From contig CABMGU010000033.1 of assembly GCA_902385765.1 (NCBI GenBank), positions 1-5,743 on the forward strand: DNA of 5,743 nt. Direction: 5' to 3'. A model generated the notes under the pieces. The model saw nothing but the letters and a program-made list of their open reading frames with translations. It had not been told where the DNA came from and made no database searches. The position numbers and the translations under genes are program-made. The DNA comes from an uncultured archaeon (lineage in GTDB: Archaea; Nanobdellota; Nanobdellia; Woesearchaeales; ARS49). Below are positions 1 to 5,635 of the stretch, one piece after another; the first letter of the stretch is position 1, and each line of letters begins with the position of its first letter.

Positions 1-66
1 GACGAATACAAAAAAACAGCAGAAGATTTCGTCAAAGCAATGCAGAAAGTGGTTGAGCAGAAGTAA
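1..66 (+). CDS. C-terminal end of an unidentified protein (partial)
   Basis: An open frame enters from the left edge and ends at TAA (64-66), giving 21 residues that begin DEYKKTAEDF and end VVEQK. The tail is charged and looks helical (Lys, Glu and Ala with regularly spaced Val, Phe and Met), as at the end of many soluble archaeal proteins. No start or motif lies inside the window, so function cannot be assigned. It points in the same direction as the small gene at 169, but a separate promoter lies between them. That the frame is coding is inferred from its composition and from the promoter that follows its stop codon. Confidence 0.6.
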   Translation, partial: DEYKKTAEDFVKAMQKVVEQK

Positions 67-90
67 TTATTTTCACTACTGGCTAAAGTC

Positions 91-125
91 TATATATTTT
101 ATATAAAATCAGAAAGGTTTAAATA
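91..125 (+). promoter_or_regulatory. Archaeal promoter (TATA/BRE) for the small Cys-rich gene
   Basis: TTTAAATA at 118-125 is preceded by purine-rich GAAAGG (112-117), a good TFB-recognition-element-plus-TATA match. Transcription would be expected about 26 nt downstream, near 147, giving a leader of roughly 20 nt before the ATG at 169. A second A/T-only block at 91-105 (TATATA-TTT-TATATA) could be an alternative TATA box or a weak hairpin at the end of the preceding gene. The start site is inferred. Confidence 0.6.
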
Positions 126-168
126 CTAAGTTATCATTGAATACTATTATTCTCATGGTTGAGGCGTT

Positions 169-294
169 ATGGAAACAAAAATGTTTAAGGCTGTGCAGGA
201 CCCGTGCTTCGGGAAGAAGTACGAAAAGCATGAACAGTGTCCAGACTGCTGGATAAGAAAATCCTGCCTTGTCTGCTTCAGGAACCAGAAGTAA
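169..294 (+). CDS. Small Cys-rich, zinc-ribbon-like protein (41 aa)
   Basis: This 41-residue frame starts METKMFKAVQ and ends FRNQK-TAA. It has five cysteines at residues 13, 24, 27, 33 and 36. Residues 24-36 form CPDC followed five residues later by CLVC, that is two CxxC knuckles, the usual four-cysteine layout for one zinc ion in a very short zinc ribbon. Around them are aromatic and basic residues (W28, R30, K31, R38). A TATA box lies 44-51 nt upstream, and GAGG (161-164) ends 4 nt before the ATG, so the gene has its own promoter and ribosome site. The last 17 nt overlap the tail of the convergent lamin-tail gene. I do not recognise a named family. Nucleic-acid or protein binding is inferred from the cysteine pattern only. 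No longer frame is available here: a competing ATG at 155 gives a 33-residue product without motifs. Confidence 0.72.
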   Translation: METKMFKAVQDPCFGKKYEKHEQCPDCWIRKSCLVCFRNQK

Positions 295-1117
295 TAATTA
301 CGCGCAGGGTGGACGCGTACTTTCCAGGAACCGCATTAGCAGGAATTCTCAAACTAACTTTTGACTTGTGCTCTGCATTCGGCTCAACAACAAATTCTGA
401 AGGACCATCCAAAGAAATTGCAGTCTTTGAAATGGTGAAATTCTTGTAAACAAAATCATTGAAGAGCAGTTTAATGTTAACCTTGACTGCACCATTGTTC
501 CTGATTGACAGCACTCCTTCAGGAGCAAGATTAAGAGACTTGGAAATCTCAATCACAGGAGCGGAGATTATAACATCTGCAGTAACAGGAACAGGAATAC
601 CTTCCTGAAAATCAGCAACAGACTCAATGAAATCCTTGCTGTTATCATTCGTGTCCTGAGTTCGCAACAAGGACTTGCCGGAGGCAACCAATGCAGCAGG
701 AGAGCCCTCATACAGAGATTCTTCAATACCTTCCACATCACCCCAGCCAACAGCGTCCATAATCGTGCCATTGGATAATAACGCAATGCCGCTGTCAGAA
801 TTGCCCAAAGTAATCTTTTCCTCATGATCAGCAGAACGCCAGCTCTTGTCATCCTTACTGTCCCCCCAACCTTCATCTGCAATCAGATAAGTTGCACCAG
901 CCTGCAGAATTGTGCCGTCAGGAACGGTTGCATCTGTGGCAGAGCTTTCTGAAGCAATAATCCAGTCGGAAATGTCAACAGCAGAAGAACCAGTATTCTT
1001 CAGCTCAACAGCCTCACCGCCGCTTTCAGTAGCAACCGGGTCATACAACACCTGATTGATAACAACAGATGCGCTAACCAACGGAAGCAACATCAACAAC
1101 AGCATTAAAATTTTCAT
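278..1117 (-). CDS. Secreted lamin-tail-domain (LTD) protein
   Basis: This is a 279-residue protein counted from the ATG at 1117. Residues 1-17 are a signal peptide (MKIL, a run of Leu and Met, then PLVSAS), so it is exported. Residues about 18-165 match the lamin-tail domain pattern known from many secreted bacterial and archaeal proteins: VVINQVLYDP, then GGEAVELKNTGSSAVDISDW, GTILQAGATYLIAD, an AVGWGD segment, and the closing GKSLLR with a DTNDNSKDF end. Residues about 185-277 look like a second beta-sandwich (NNGAVKVNI, then a PGKYASTLRV finish typical of Ig-like surface domains). No C-terminal membrane helix or sorting motif is visible, so it is either released or held by another surface protein. 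N116 and N226 are possible N-glycosylation sequons. The start is chosen because GAGGTGAT lies 4 nt before the ATG. An in-frame GTG at 1126 lies inside that ribosome site and would add three residues. Confidence 0.85.
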   Translation of the reverse strand: MKILMLLLMLLPLVSASVVINQVLYDPVATESGGEAVELKNTGSSAVDISDWIIASESSATDATVPDGTILQAGATYLIADEGWGDSKDDKSWRSADHEEKITLGNSDSGIALLSNGTIMDAVGWGDVEGIEESLYEGSPAALVASGKSLLRTQDTNDNSKDFIESVADFQEGIPVPVTADVIISAPVIEISKSLNLAPEGVLSIRNNGAVKVNIKLLFNDFVYKNFTISKTAISLDGPSEFVVEPNAEHKSKVSLRIPANAVPGKYASTLRVIITSGS

Positions 1118-1129
1118 ACGAATCACCTC
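1118..1129 (-). promoter_or_regulatory. Strong Shine-Dalgarno deciding the LTD gene start
   Basis: Read on the minus strand, GAGGTGAT spans 1129-1122 and is followed by TCGT and the ATG at 1117. It is a full match to the 16S 3' end expected in archaea (AUCACCUC). The GTG that lengthens the frame is at 1126-1124, inside this element, which argues against using it. Confidence 0.75.
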
Positions 1130-1149
1130 ATTACTATACTAAGCAGAAC

Positions 1150-1163
1150 TTATTAAAGGGTTT
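1150..1163 (-). promoter_or_regulatory. TATA box and BRE-like element for the LTD gene
   Basis: On the minus strand AAACCC (1163-1158) precedes TTTAATAA (1157-1150). A start about 26 nt downstream falls near 1127, at the ribosome site, so the leader would be only about 10 nt. This suggests the LTD gene is transcribed separately from the surface-protein gene upstream. Confidence 0.5.
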
Positions 1164-1172
1164 ATCGACGAA

Positions 1173-1187
1173 AAACCTGAAAGGTTT
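1173..1187 (-). terminator. Small hairpin followed by T residues
   Basis: On the minus strand AAACCT and AGGTTT form a perfect 6-bp stem around a 3-nt loop, followed directly by TT and C/T-rich sequence. It lies between the surface-protein stop and the LTD TATA box. It could back up the T-rich terminator at 1201-1237 or be a regulator-binding palindrome. The short loop and two to three weak pairs make it uncertain. Confidence 0.3.
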
Positions 1188-1200
1188 ACGGGAAGAGTTG

Positions 1201-1237
1201 AAAGAAATAAGGGAAAATAAAAGAAAAAATGAAATAA
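1201..1237 (-). terminator. T-rich archaeal-type terminator after the surface-protein gene
   Basis: Directly after the TAA of the surface-protein gene the minus strand runs through several T tracts: six T at 1229-1224, then CTTTTATTTTCCC and TTATTTCTTT. Archaeal RNA polymerase commonly terminates at such T tracts without needing a hairpin. This fits a separate transcript for the next gene. Confidence 0.6.
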
Positions 1238-2617
1238 TTACTGCTTTTTCCGGACAAGCATAACTACCAATGCAACAATTGCAACTGCAATCAAAACACT
1301 CAACACTGCGAGCAATGCAACATAAGCCTTGCTGCTGGTGAATGAAGTTGTGGTAGTTTTCTTCGGAGCTGCCTGAGACTGGCCCTGAGAAGGCGTTATA
1401 GTCTGCTGAGGAACAACAACAGTTGTGGTGTTCTTCACAGGCTCAACAACTTCCTCTGGCACTTCCTCACACTTGAGGATTGTCAGTTCAGCACTTCCGC
1501 TGTTGCTTGGAGCAAGAGTGTCAAAGTAGGTCTTAATATCAACACGCATAACACCTTCCTTTATGGTCTTTGAAACAGGCACATCGAATGAAACAGATGT
1601 GCTGTCGTCCTTGTCAAGCTGAATGTTATCAATCTTCTTGCTGAACTTCAAGTCTGGAACAGAGACTTCAACAGAAACTGCGTCTTCGTCTCGCTTGCCC
1701 TGGTTAAGGACATTCACGCTGACCTTCACATTTGAAGCATCACAGTTTGACGCTGCTGCCGGAGAAACATCAATGCGCTTTATCTGGATGTCGTGAGTCA
1801 AACGCTTTACTTCCAGTTTCACGTTCCTCTTCTCTCCATGTAATGCGCCATTGTCATCGCGGCCTGAAACAGTAATATCCAATGAAATTGTGCCGTCACT
1901 GGCTGCTTCGTCAATCGTAATATCAGTTGATACTGCATCATTGTCATTGGCTGCCAAGTCATCAATGGTGTCAGGGTCGTCATAATCAATATCGCTGCTG
2001 CTTGAGTCTATTTTAACATCAACAGTGGTAAATGAAATATCGCCAATCTTCTGGTAGTACCTGTCATTGCTATCAAAGTTGTTTTCAACCTGAATTTCCA
2101 ATGTGCAAGCATAATCCGGCTTAAGATTCTTTACGCGGTCGCCGTCAGTCAAACTTTGGCTTTTATCACCGCAGTCAATACGGGCTTTCTTGATTTTAAG
2201 CTGGTCGACTGCCTGCATCATAACATCTGCAGATGCAGAATCAGAAGAGCTACCGACATTGCCGGTAACAGTGATAGAACCTATCTTCAGTGCCTGTGCA
2301 ACCAATGTAGCTGCATCGACACCCGGGTGGTCAAGCGGAATAGTGCCGTTAACTGTAACAGTTGCACTAGCGCCAGCAGCCAAGCTTGCAGGGACATTTG
2401 TGAATGCCAAAGCATACTTGGAATTCTCTGCGCCGCCACCGGCAGAAACTGCAATATTAGATAAAGTTGCAGTATTATTGTTCGTTATGGTAAACGTTGT
2501 CTGAACCGCAACACGGTCCTGAGTCGTGCCACCGAAAGTGGGACTTGAGACCTGCAGTGCGGATGCTCCGATTGCCAAAAGTGCAATCATCAAAACGAAT
2601 AATGCTATTTTTTTCAT
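1238..2617 (-). CDS. Anchored cell-surface protein, COG1361/S-layer-like
   Basis: This is a 459-residue protein with three parts. Residues 1-20 are a signal peptide (MKKIALFVLM, ending IGASA). Residues 21-385 are beta-rich, Thr/Ser/Val-dominated domains resembling the tandem Ig-like (COG1361, CARDB-type) repeats of archaeal surface proteins. Residues about 390-428 are a Pro/Thr/Gln/Ser-rich stalk, and residues 431-455 are a hydrophobic helix ending VRKKQ, a C-terminal anchor with a positive cytoplasmic tail. Four cysteines occur as probable pairs, C149/C171 and C292/C383. An Asp-rich loop at 204-232 (SSSSDIDYDDPDTIDD) may bind calcium. Sequons at N47, N90 and N396 suggest N-glycosylation. The ATG at 2617 has GGTGGAG 4 nt upstream, so the start is firm. 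It could be the main envelope protein or one of several surface proteins; the sequence does not decide this. Its neighbour, the secreted LTD protein, may dock on it (inference). Confidence 0.82.
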   Translation of the reverse strand: MKKIALFVLMIALLAIGASALQVSSPTFGGTTQDRVAVQTTFTITNNNTATLSNIAVSAGGGAENSKYALAFTNVPASLAAGASATVTVNGTIPLDHPGVDAATLVAQALKIGSITVTGNVGSSSDSASADVMMQAVDQLKIKKARIDCGDKSQSLTDGDRVKNLKPDYACTLEIQVENNFDSNDRYYQKIGDISFTTVDVKIDSSSSDIDYDDPDTIDDLAANDNDAVSTDITIDEAASDGTISLDITVSGRDDNGALHGEKRNVKLEVKRLTHDIQIKRIDVSPAAASNCDASNVKVSVNVLNQGKRDEDAVSVEVSVPDLKFSKKIDNIQLDKDDSTSVSFDVPVSKTIKEGVMRVDIKTYFDTLAPSNSGSAELTILKCEEVPEEVVEPVKNTTTVVVPQQTITPSQGQSQAAPKKTTTTSFTSSKAYVALLAVLSVLIAVAIVALVVMLVRKKQ

Positions 2618-2664
2618 TTTACTCCACCCCGAGTATATTAATAAGAGAGAAAAAGCAAGCCCCC

Positions 2665-2680
2665 TATTTAAACATTTCGC
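2665..2680 (-). promoter_or_regulatory. Strong TATA/BRE promoter for the surface-protein gene
   Basis: On the minus strand GCGAAATG (2680-2673) precedes TTTAAATA (2672-2665), the best TATA match in the window. The predicted start, about 26 nt downstream near 2642, gives a 25-nt leader that contains the GGTGGAG ribosome site at 2628-2622. A strong promoter with its own leader fits an abundant envelope protein. Confidence 0.7.
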
Positions 2681-2707
2681 TTTTGTTAGTATTGGCGAGT
2701 AGTAAAC

Positions 2708-3175
2708 TTACTTCTTTTTTTGAGCCTTTTTTGCTTCCTTTGCGATGAATTCAGCATCTTTCACAGCGCAATGAATGTCATCAACCTCGTGAACGGCTTC
2801 TTTAGTATCCCCTTTTTCCAGCTTGTGAACCTGCACGTCATATTTCAACTGCTCTTCAGCAGTCTTTGCAGTCTCCTTTGACTCCTTGGCAGATTCGAGA
2901 TCTTTCTCAGCCTGCGCGTGATGTTCGTGAGCTTCTTCAGAAAATTCTTCCCGAGATTTCTCAGATTCATTCTCGATATGCCCGGCACGCTTGCTTTGCT
3001 CAGACGCCTTTTCTTTCATGCCAGACAGCAATTCATTAATCGGCTTGCCGTTGGCTTCTGCGCTTTCCACAATCTTTTTCGCGCGTTCCATTGCCTCTTC
3101 CATATTCGCAACCAGATGCAAGTCTTTCAGGGACTTCGCAATCTGATGCATCCGCTCCCTCGATTTTTCATCCAT
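2708..3175 (-). CDS. Highly charged, probably coiled-coil soluble protein (155 aa)
   Basis: From the ATG at 3175 this protein has 155 residues, begins MDEKSRERMH and ends KKAQKKK. It is rich in Glu, Lys and Ala, with a central stretch (residues about 55-112) of nearly uninterrupted helix formers, including SEKSREEFSEEAHEHHAQ and KDLESAKESKETAKTAEE. It has no signal peptide or membrane helix, one cysteine (C136), and a histidine cluster (H83, H85, H86). This looks like an extended helix or coiled coil, superficially like LEA-type stress proteins, but low-complexity charged sequence gives such likeness easily, so no function is assigned. The frame can be extended to a TTG at 3217 that overlaps the flavin-reductase stop. 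I reject that start because no ribosome site precedes it, while a TATA box sits at exactly the leaderless distance from 3175. The extension would also put an ill-fitting hydrophobic segment before MDEKS. Confidence 0.75.
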   Translation of the reverse strand: MDEKSRERMHQIAKSLKDLHLVANMEEAMERAKKIVESAEANGKPINELLSGMKEKASEQSKRAGHIENESEKSREEFSEEAHEHHAQAEKDLESAKESKETAKTAEEQLKYDVQVHKLEKGDTKEAVHEVDDIHCAVKDAEFIAKEAKKAQKKK

Positions 3176-3197
3176 AACAGAAGCAGATAAATGAAGG

Positions 3198-3205
3198 TAT
3201 ATTAA
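3198..3205 (-). promoter_or_regulatory. TATA box giving a leaderless start at 3175
   Basis: TTAATATA (3205-3198 on the minus strand) is centred about 26 nt before the ATG at 3175. This is the distance at which archaeal transcription starts, so the message would begin at or next to the start codon. No SD sequence is visible before this ATG, which agrees. Confidence 0.55.
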
Positions 3206-3213
3206 GATTGTGC

Positions 3214-3708
3214 TCAATAAAGCGTTGTAGTAAACTTGTCAGCATCAACATGGAAAGGGCGCTTATCATCGTGGTCGAGATAAGATGACAACACTTTTCC
3301 AATAAACATAACGTGGTCGCCAAGCTCCTTTTCTTCCACGACTTCACATTCCAGCCAGCCGAGAGCTTCCTTTAATTTGAAACAATCAACAAGCTTTTCG
3401 CACTGCACTTCATGAACGCCAAGAGCATCGCACTTCTCAAGAAACTCGCCGGAAGTGCGCATTGCAGACTTGATAACGTTAACCATCGAGAACGGAATGA
3501 AGTTAACAACAAAACAACCGCTGTTGCGGATGATAGAAACAGCCATCAAATCCTTGTTAAGAACAATAGAATACATCGGCGGATGGGAAGAAACAGGACT
3601 ATGCCATTGCAAAGGAACAATATCGTCCTTTTCCTCAGACTTGCCGACTACTGCGTGCTTGCCTCTACAGGTAATAAGAACAGTCTGTCTGGGGTTATAA
3701 ATTAACAT
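3214..3708 (-). CDS. Flavin reductase-like FMN-binding protein
   Basis: This 164-residue protein has the usual length and layout of the flavin-reductase-like (flavoredoxin, PF01613-type) split barrel. Near the N-terminus is NPRQTVLITCRGK, followed by WHSPVSSHPPMYSI (residues 35-48), the loop known to contact FMN in this family. Further on are RNSGCFVVNFIP (61-72) and, near the end, GDHVMFIGKV (130-139). The family binds FMN non-covalently; some members reduce it with NAD(P)H and others carry electrons. Substrate and partner cannot be told here. Six cysteines (14, 65, 93, 103, 109, 121) are many for this size, and C121 is in a GWLEC context. No signal peptide is present, so it is cytoplasmic. 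The gene starts 14 nt inside the end of the HAD gene with GAGGAT 8 nt before its ATG, so it is likely the last gene of the operon. Confidence 0.85.
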   Translation of the reverse strand: MLIYNPRQTVLITCRGKHAVVGKSEEKDDIVPLQWHSPVSSHPPMYSIVLNKDLMAVSIIRNSGCFVVNFIPFSMVNVIKSAMRTSGEFLEKCDALGVHEVQCEKLVDCFKLKEALGWLECEVVEEKELGDHVMFIGKVLSSYLDHDDKRPFHVDADKFTTTLY

Positions 3709-4321
3709 AACTCAAGATCCTCTTATCATTCAAACGCTTAACAATAAAATCTGCCTTTTTTAATTTCGAAGCAGGATTGGTGTTAGTCACAGCGATACAT
3801 TTCATTTTGGCATTCTTTGCAGCCATAACCCCGGGAATGCTGTCCTCAATAACAACACAATCCTTAGGCTTGACCTTCAAACGCTTTGCAGCCAGAAGGT
3901 AGACGTCAGGAGCAGGCTTTCTTCTTCTGGCATCCTCAAAAGTCACAAAAGCATCAAAGCCCCTGATTCCGAATCTTTTCTGAGCACGCCTGACCATAAA
4001 CAGAGGCGCAGAAGTCACCAAAGCGAGCAAAACGCCTTTCTTCAGCCTGGCAATAAGCTGTTTGGCATAAGGATAAAGTCTTGATTTCTTGTACATCTCG
4101 TCATAATAATGATTACGAACAGCAACAAATTTCCTGAAATCAAAAGAATATTTCTTAGCAAAAATCTTCGTGTAATCGGCAGGATGACGGCCGATGATGA
4201 ACTTCTTTTCCTTATCAGAAAGCCTGATGCCCGTATCAAGAAAAGCACGAACACCAGCACCAACATTAGCAAACTCAGAATCCACAATCACGCCATCCAA
4301 ATCAAACAAGACAGCTTTCAT
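3695..4321 (-). CDS. HAD-superfamily phosphatase (subfamily I, beta-phosphoglucomutase-like)
   Basis: This is a complete 208-residue cytoplasmic protein with all four HAD motifs. Motif I is FDLDGVIVDS, with nucleophile D7 and acid/base D9. Motif II is the LVTSAP segment with T103/S104. Motif III is K135 in RRKPAPDVY. Motif IV is VIEDSIPGV with E159 and D160, the Mg2+ ligands. A helical cap lies between residues 15 and 85, as in subfamily IA. Such enzymes dephosphorylate small molecules (phosphoglycolate, sugar phosphates, nucleotides) or isomerise sugar phosphates. Substrate depends on cap residues, so it is not assigned. The ATG overlaps the stop of the membrane-protein gene as ATGA and has no good ribosome site of its own (a GAGG lies too far upstream), so translation probably relies on coupling. 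Its 3' end overlaps the flavin-reductase gene. Confidence 0.9.
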   Translation of the reverse strand: MKAVLFDLDGVIVDSEFANVGAGVRAFLDTGIRLSDKEKKFIIGRHPADYTKIFAKKYSFDFRKFVAVRNHYYDEMYKKSRLYPYAKQLIARLKKGVLLALVTSAPLFMVRRAQKRFGIRGFDAFVTFEDARRRKPAPDVYLLAAKRLKVKPKDCVVIEDSIPGVMAAKNAKMKCIAVTNTNPASKLKKADFIVKRLNDKRILSYVNL

Positions 4322-5091
4322 CTTTTACGGCGGTAATCCTCTATATAATAGCCGACAATGCCAAGAACAATCAAACACGCAAAGGCAAGAGTGGTAATGG
4401 CATAAACATTCAATCCGAGGAAACGCATAATCGGAATCAGGAAAACAGTGCTAACAGCCGCAGCAATAACCTCAACAAGAATAACCGCTGTCAAAGCGTG
4501 AGCGGCAATATTCAACATCTGCTTCCAGTGCAGACGATACCTTGACAATTCCATAACGATGAAGAAGAAAGTGCCAAACACCAAAACCATAAGGAAATAC
4601 TTAAGCCACATACGGACGTAAAGCAACAAAGCAATTCCTGGAAGCATCATAACAAGAATAGCAGACAGGAAAGAACTAACTCTTGGCTTATTCGCAGAGA
4701 AGTCCTTCAACTGCTCACGCGGAATGCTCTTAGGAGAAATAAAACGATACTTGAAAGTGTCCTTGTCAATAACAAAGATTTCTTTGGTCATAGTGAGATT
4801 GGCATTAAGGTCAACAACAACCCAAGGGTTGTGCTTAGGAATAGCCACAGGAGCAGACTGAGTGATATTGCCTGAAAGAGTAAAAGTATCAAACTTTGAC
4901 AATTCACTCTCAATATTGTCTTTCAGCAGGAAAAGACGCGGAACAAACAAAACACCTGCAAGAATGAACGCGATAAGCAGGACTTTGCTCATATACCACA
5001 AACTTTTGGTAAAAGGCTTGTCAGCAAGCTGATGATACCTCGGCGGGTAAAACGACCAAACAACCTCTTTTATGAACTCCGGAACCTGCAT
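4318..5091 (-). CDS. Five-helix membrane protein, DUF1189-like
   Basis: This 257-residue protein has predicted membrane helices at about 35-56, 139-158, 162-181, 195-222 and 229-250, and a polar loop at 57-138 probably outside the cell. The N-terminus VVWSFYPPRYHQLADKPFTK, the position of helix 1 just after it, the long loop with IDKDTFKY, and the four C-terminal helices resemble the DUF1189 family (PF06691) by recall. The function of that family is not known to me; transport or envelope roles are guesses. The ATG at 5091 lies 21 nt after the methyltransferase stop. GAGG (5106-5103) lies 12 nt upstream, rather far. A TATA-like TTTAAATA at 5121-5114 sits at the leaderless distance, so it may have its own start as well as reading through from upstream. 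The TGA overlaps the HAD start (ATGA), so translation is coupled. No truncation is visible. Confidence 0.75.
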   Translation of the reverse strand: MQVPEFIKEVVWSFYPPRYHQLADKPFTKSLWYMSKVLLIAFILAGVLFVPRLFLLKDNIESELSKFDTFTLSGNITQSAPVAIPKHNPWVVVDLNANLTMTKEIFVIDKDTFKYRFISPKSIPREQLKDFSANKPRVSSFLSAILVMMLPGIALLLYVRMWLKYFLMVLVFGTFFFIVMELSRYRLHWKQMLNIAAHALTAVILVEVIAAAVSTVFLIPIMRFLGLNVYAITTLAFACLIVLGIVGYYIEDYRRKR

Positions 5092-5112
5092 GACACAAAT
5101 GTGCCTCTTTCA

Positions 5113-5604
5113 TTATTTAAAACTTTTGCGCGCAAAGAAGACAACATCGTATGTCTCCTCAATACGCTTGTGAACAGGCAAAACAGACATAATAGCTTCC
5201 TCGATCTCCTTGAACTTCTGAGCCTTCTTGAAAACATAGATTACTATGTCACGCCTTGAAACACGCATCATCTCCAGCAAAGCCTGTTTAATGCCGGAGA
5301 AATGGTGAATGGCGGTAATAGAAATCACAATATCAAAAGAATTAGCAGAGAACGGAAGCTTTTCAGCAAAGCCCTGAACAACAGGAACCTGAGCGCGCTT
5401 CAACAGCTCAAAAGAAGGGTCAATGCCAATCTTAACACAGCCGAAAACAGACAATGCACGAGCAGTGCCACAGCCTACATCCAGCAGAACATCAGAAGGC
5501 GTGACATCAAGATTCTGCAAAATGAACTTCGCCTTGCCTAACTGCTCCTCACCGTGAAGCTCATCATAACCAGAAGCAATCTCGTCGTAGTAAGTTTCCC
5601 CCAT
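5113..5604 (-). CDS. SAM-dependent class I methyltransferase (UbiE-like, short archaeal form)
   Basis: This is a 163-residue soluble protein. The N-terminus YYDEIASGYDELHGEEQ is the lid segment seen in UbiE/COQ5-like (Methyltransf_11) enzymes. Motif I, LLDVGCGTARAL (residues 40-51), makes the SAM glycine loop. Next come GIDPS (60-64, acidic residue for the ribose), QGFAEKLPFS (77-86) and FDIVISITAIHHF (90-102). It lacks the NPPY motif of amino-methylating DNA or RNA enzymes, so a small-molecule, lipid or protein substrate is more likely. It is short compared with UbiE (about 250 residues) and retains little beyond the Rossmann core. It heads the minus-strand cluster of four genes. The ATG at 5604 follows a TATA box at the leaderless distance and lacks an obvious SD. 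The divergent gene at 5669 is on the other side of the same promoter region. Confidence 0.87.
   Translation of the reverse strand: MGETYYDEIASGYDELHGEEQLGKAKFILQNLDVTPSDVLLDVGCGTARALSVFGCVKIGIDPSFELLKRAQVPVVQGFAEKLPFSANSFDIVISITAIHHFSGIKQALLEMMRVSRRDIVIYVFKKAQKFKEIEEAIMSVLPVHKRIEETYDVVFFARKSFK
5114..5121 (-). promoter_or_regulatory. Possible internal TATA box before the membrane-protein gene
   Basis: TTTAAATA (5121-5114 on the minus strand) lies across the last codons and stop of the methyltransferase gene, about 26 nt before the ATG at 5091. Lys and Phe codons create such strings by chance, so this is tentative. If real, it adds a leaderless internal promoter to the operon. Confidence 0.35.
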
Positions 5605-5627
5605 TTTTTTCAGGTAAGTGCAAAAAC

Positions 5628-5635
5628 TTTAAAAA
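5628..5635. promoter_or_regulatory. Shared bidirectional TATA element
   Basis: TTTAAAAA on the plus strand reads TTTTTAAA on the minus strand, and its core TTTAAA (5628-5633) is palindromic. Its centre lies 27 nt before the minus-strand ATG at 5604, fitting a leaderless methyltransferase message. It lies about 37 nt before the plus-strand ATG at 5669, fitting a 10-nt leader that holds AGGTGA. I see no second convincing TATA box in the 64-nt gap, so both genes probably use this element. Confidence 0.5.

Noticed and set aside
155..256. 33-residue plus-strand frame from an ATG just upstream of the small Cys-rich gene
   Set aside because: It is out of frame with the Cys-rich frame, has no ribosome site of its own, and gives an Arg/Ser-rich product without any motif; the 169 frame has the SD and the zinc-type cysteines.
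237..449. 70-residue plus-strand frame across the end of the LTD gene
   Set aside because: Lies mostly opposite the LTD coding region, has no promoter or ribosome site, and has no domain.
568..882. 104-residue minus-strand frame inside the LTD gene in another frame
   Set aside because: Composition (Leu, Arg and Met runs) is that of a shifted reading of the real gene; no start signal.
2156..2504. Two overlapping plus-strand frames of about 100 residues opposite the surface-protein gene
   Set aside because: Antisense shadows of a Ser/Ala/Val-rich gene; the Cys-rich one lacks ordered CxxC spacing and neither has promoter or SD.
2918..3190. 90-residue plus-strand frame rich in Phe and Arg
   Set aside because: It is the antisense of Glu/Lys-rich codons in the charged helical protein, which always yields Phe/Leu/Arg-rich frames.
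3176..3217. TTG-initiated N-terminal extension of the charged helical protein
   Set aside because: No ribosome site precedes the TTG, and the TATA box at 3205-3198 would lie inside the coding region; the ATG at 3175 fits better.
4042..4287. 81-residue minus-strand frame with hydrophobic start inside the HAD gene
   Set aside because: Off-frame reading of a gene with all four HAD motifs intact; the hydrophobic look arises from shifted codons.
5032..5541. Plus-strand frames opposite the membrane-protein and methyltransferase genes
   Set aside because: No promoter or SD and no domains, while the opposite strand encodes clear families.
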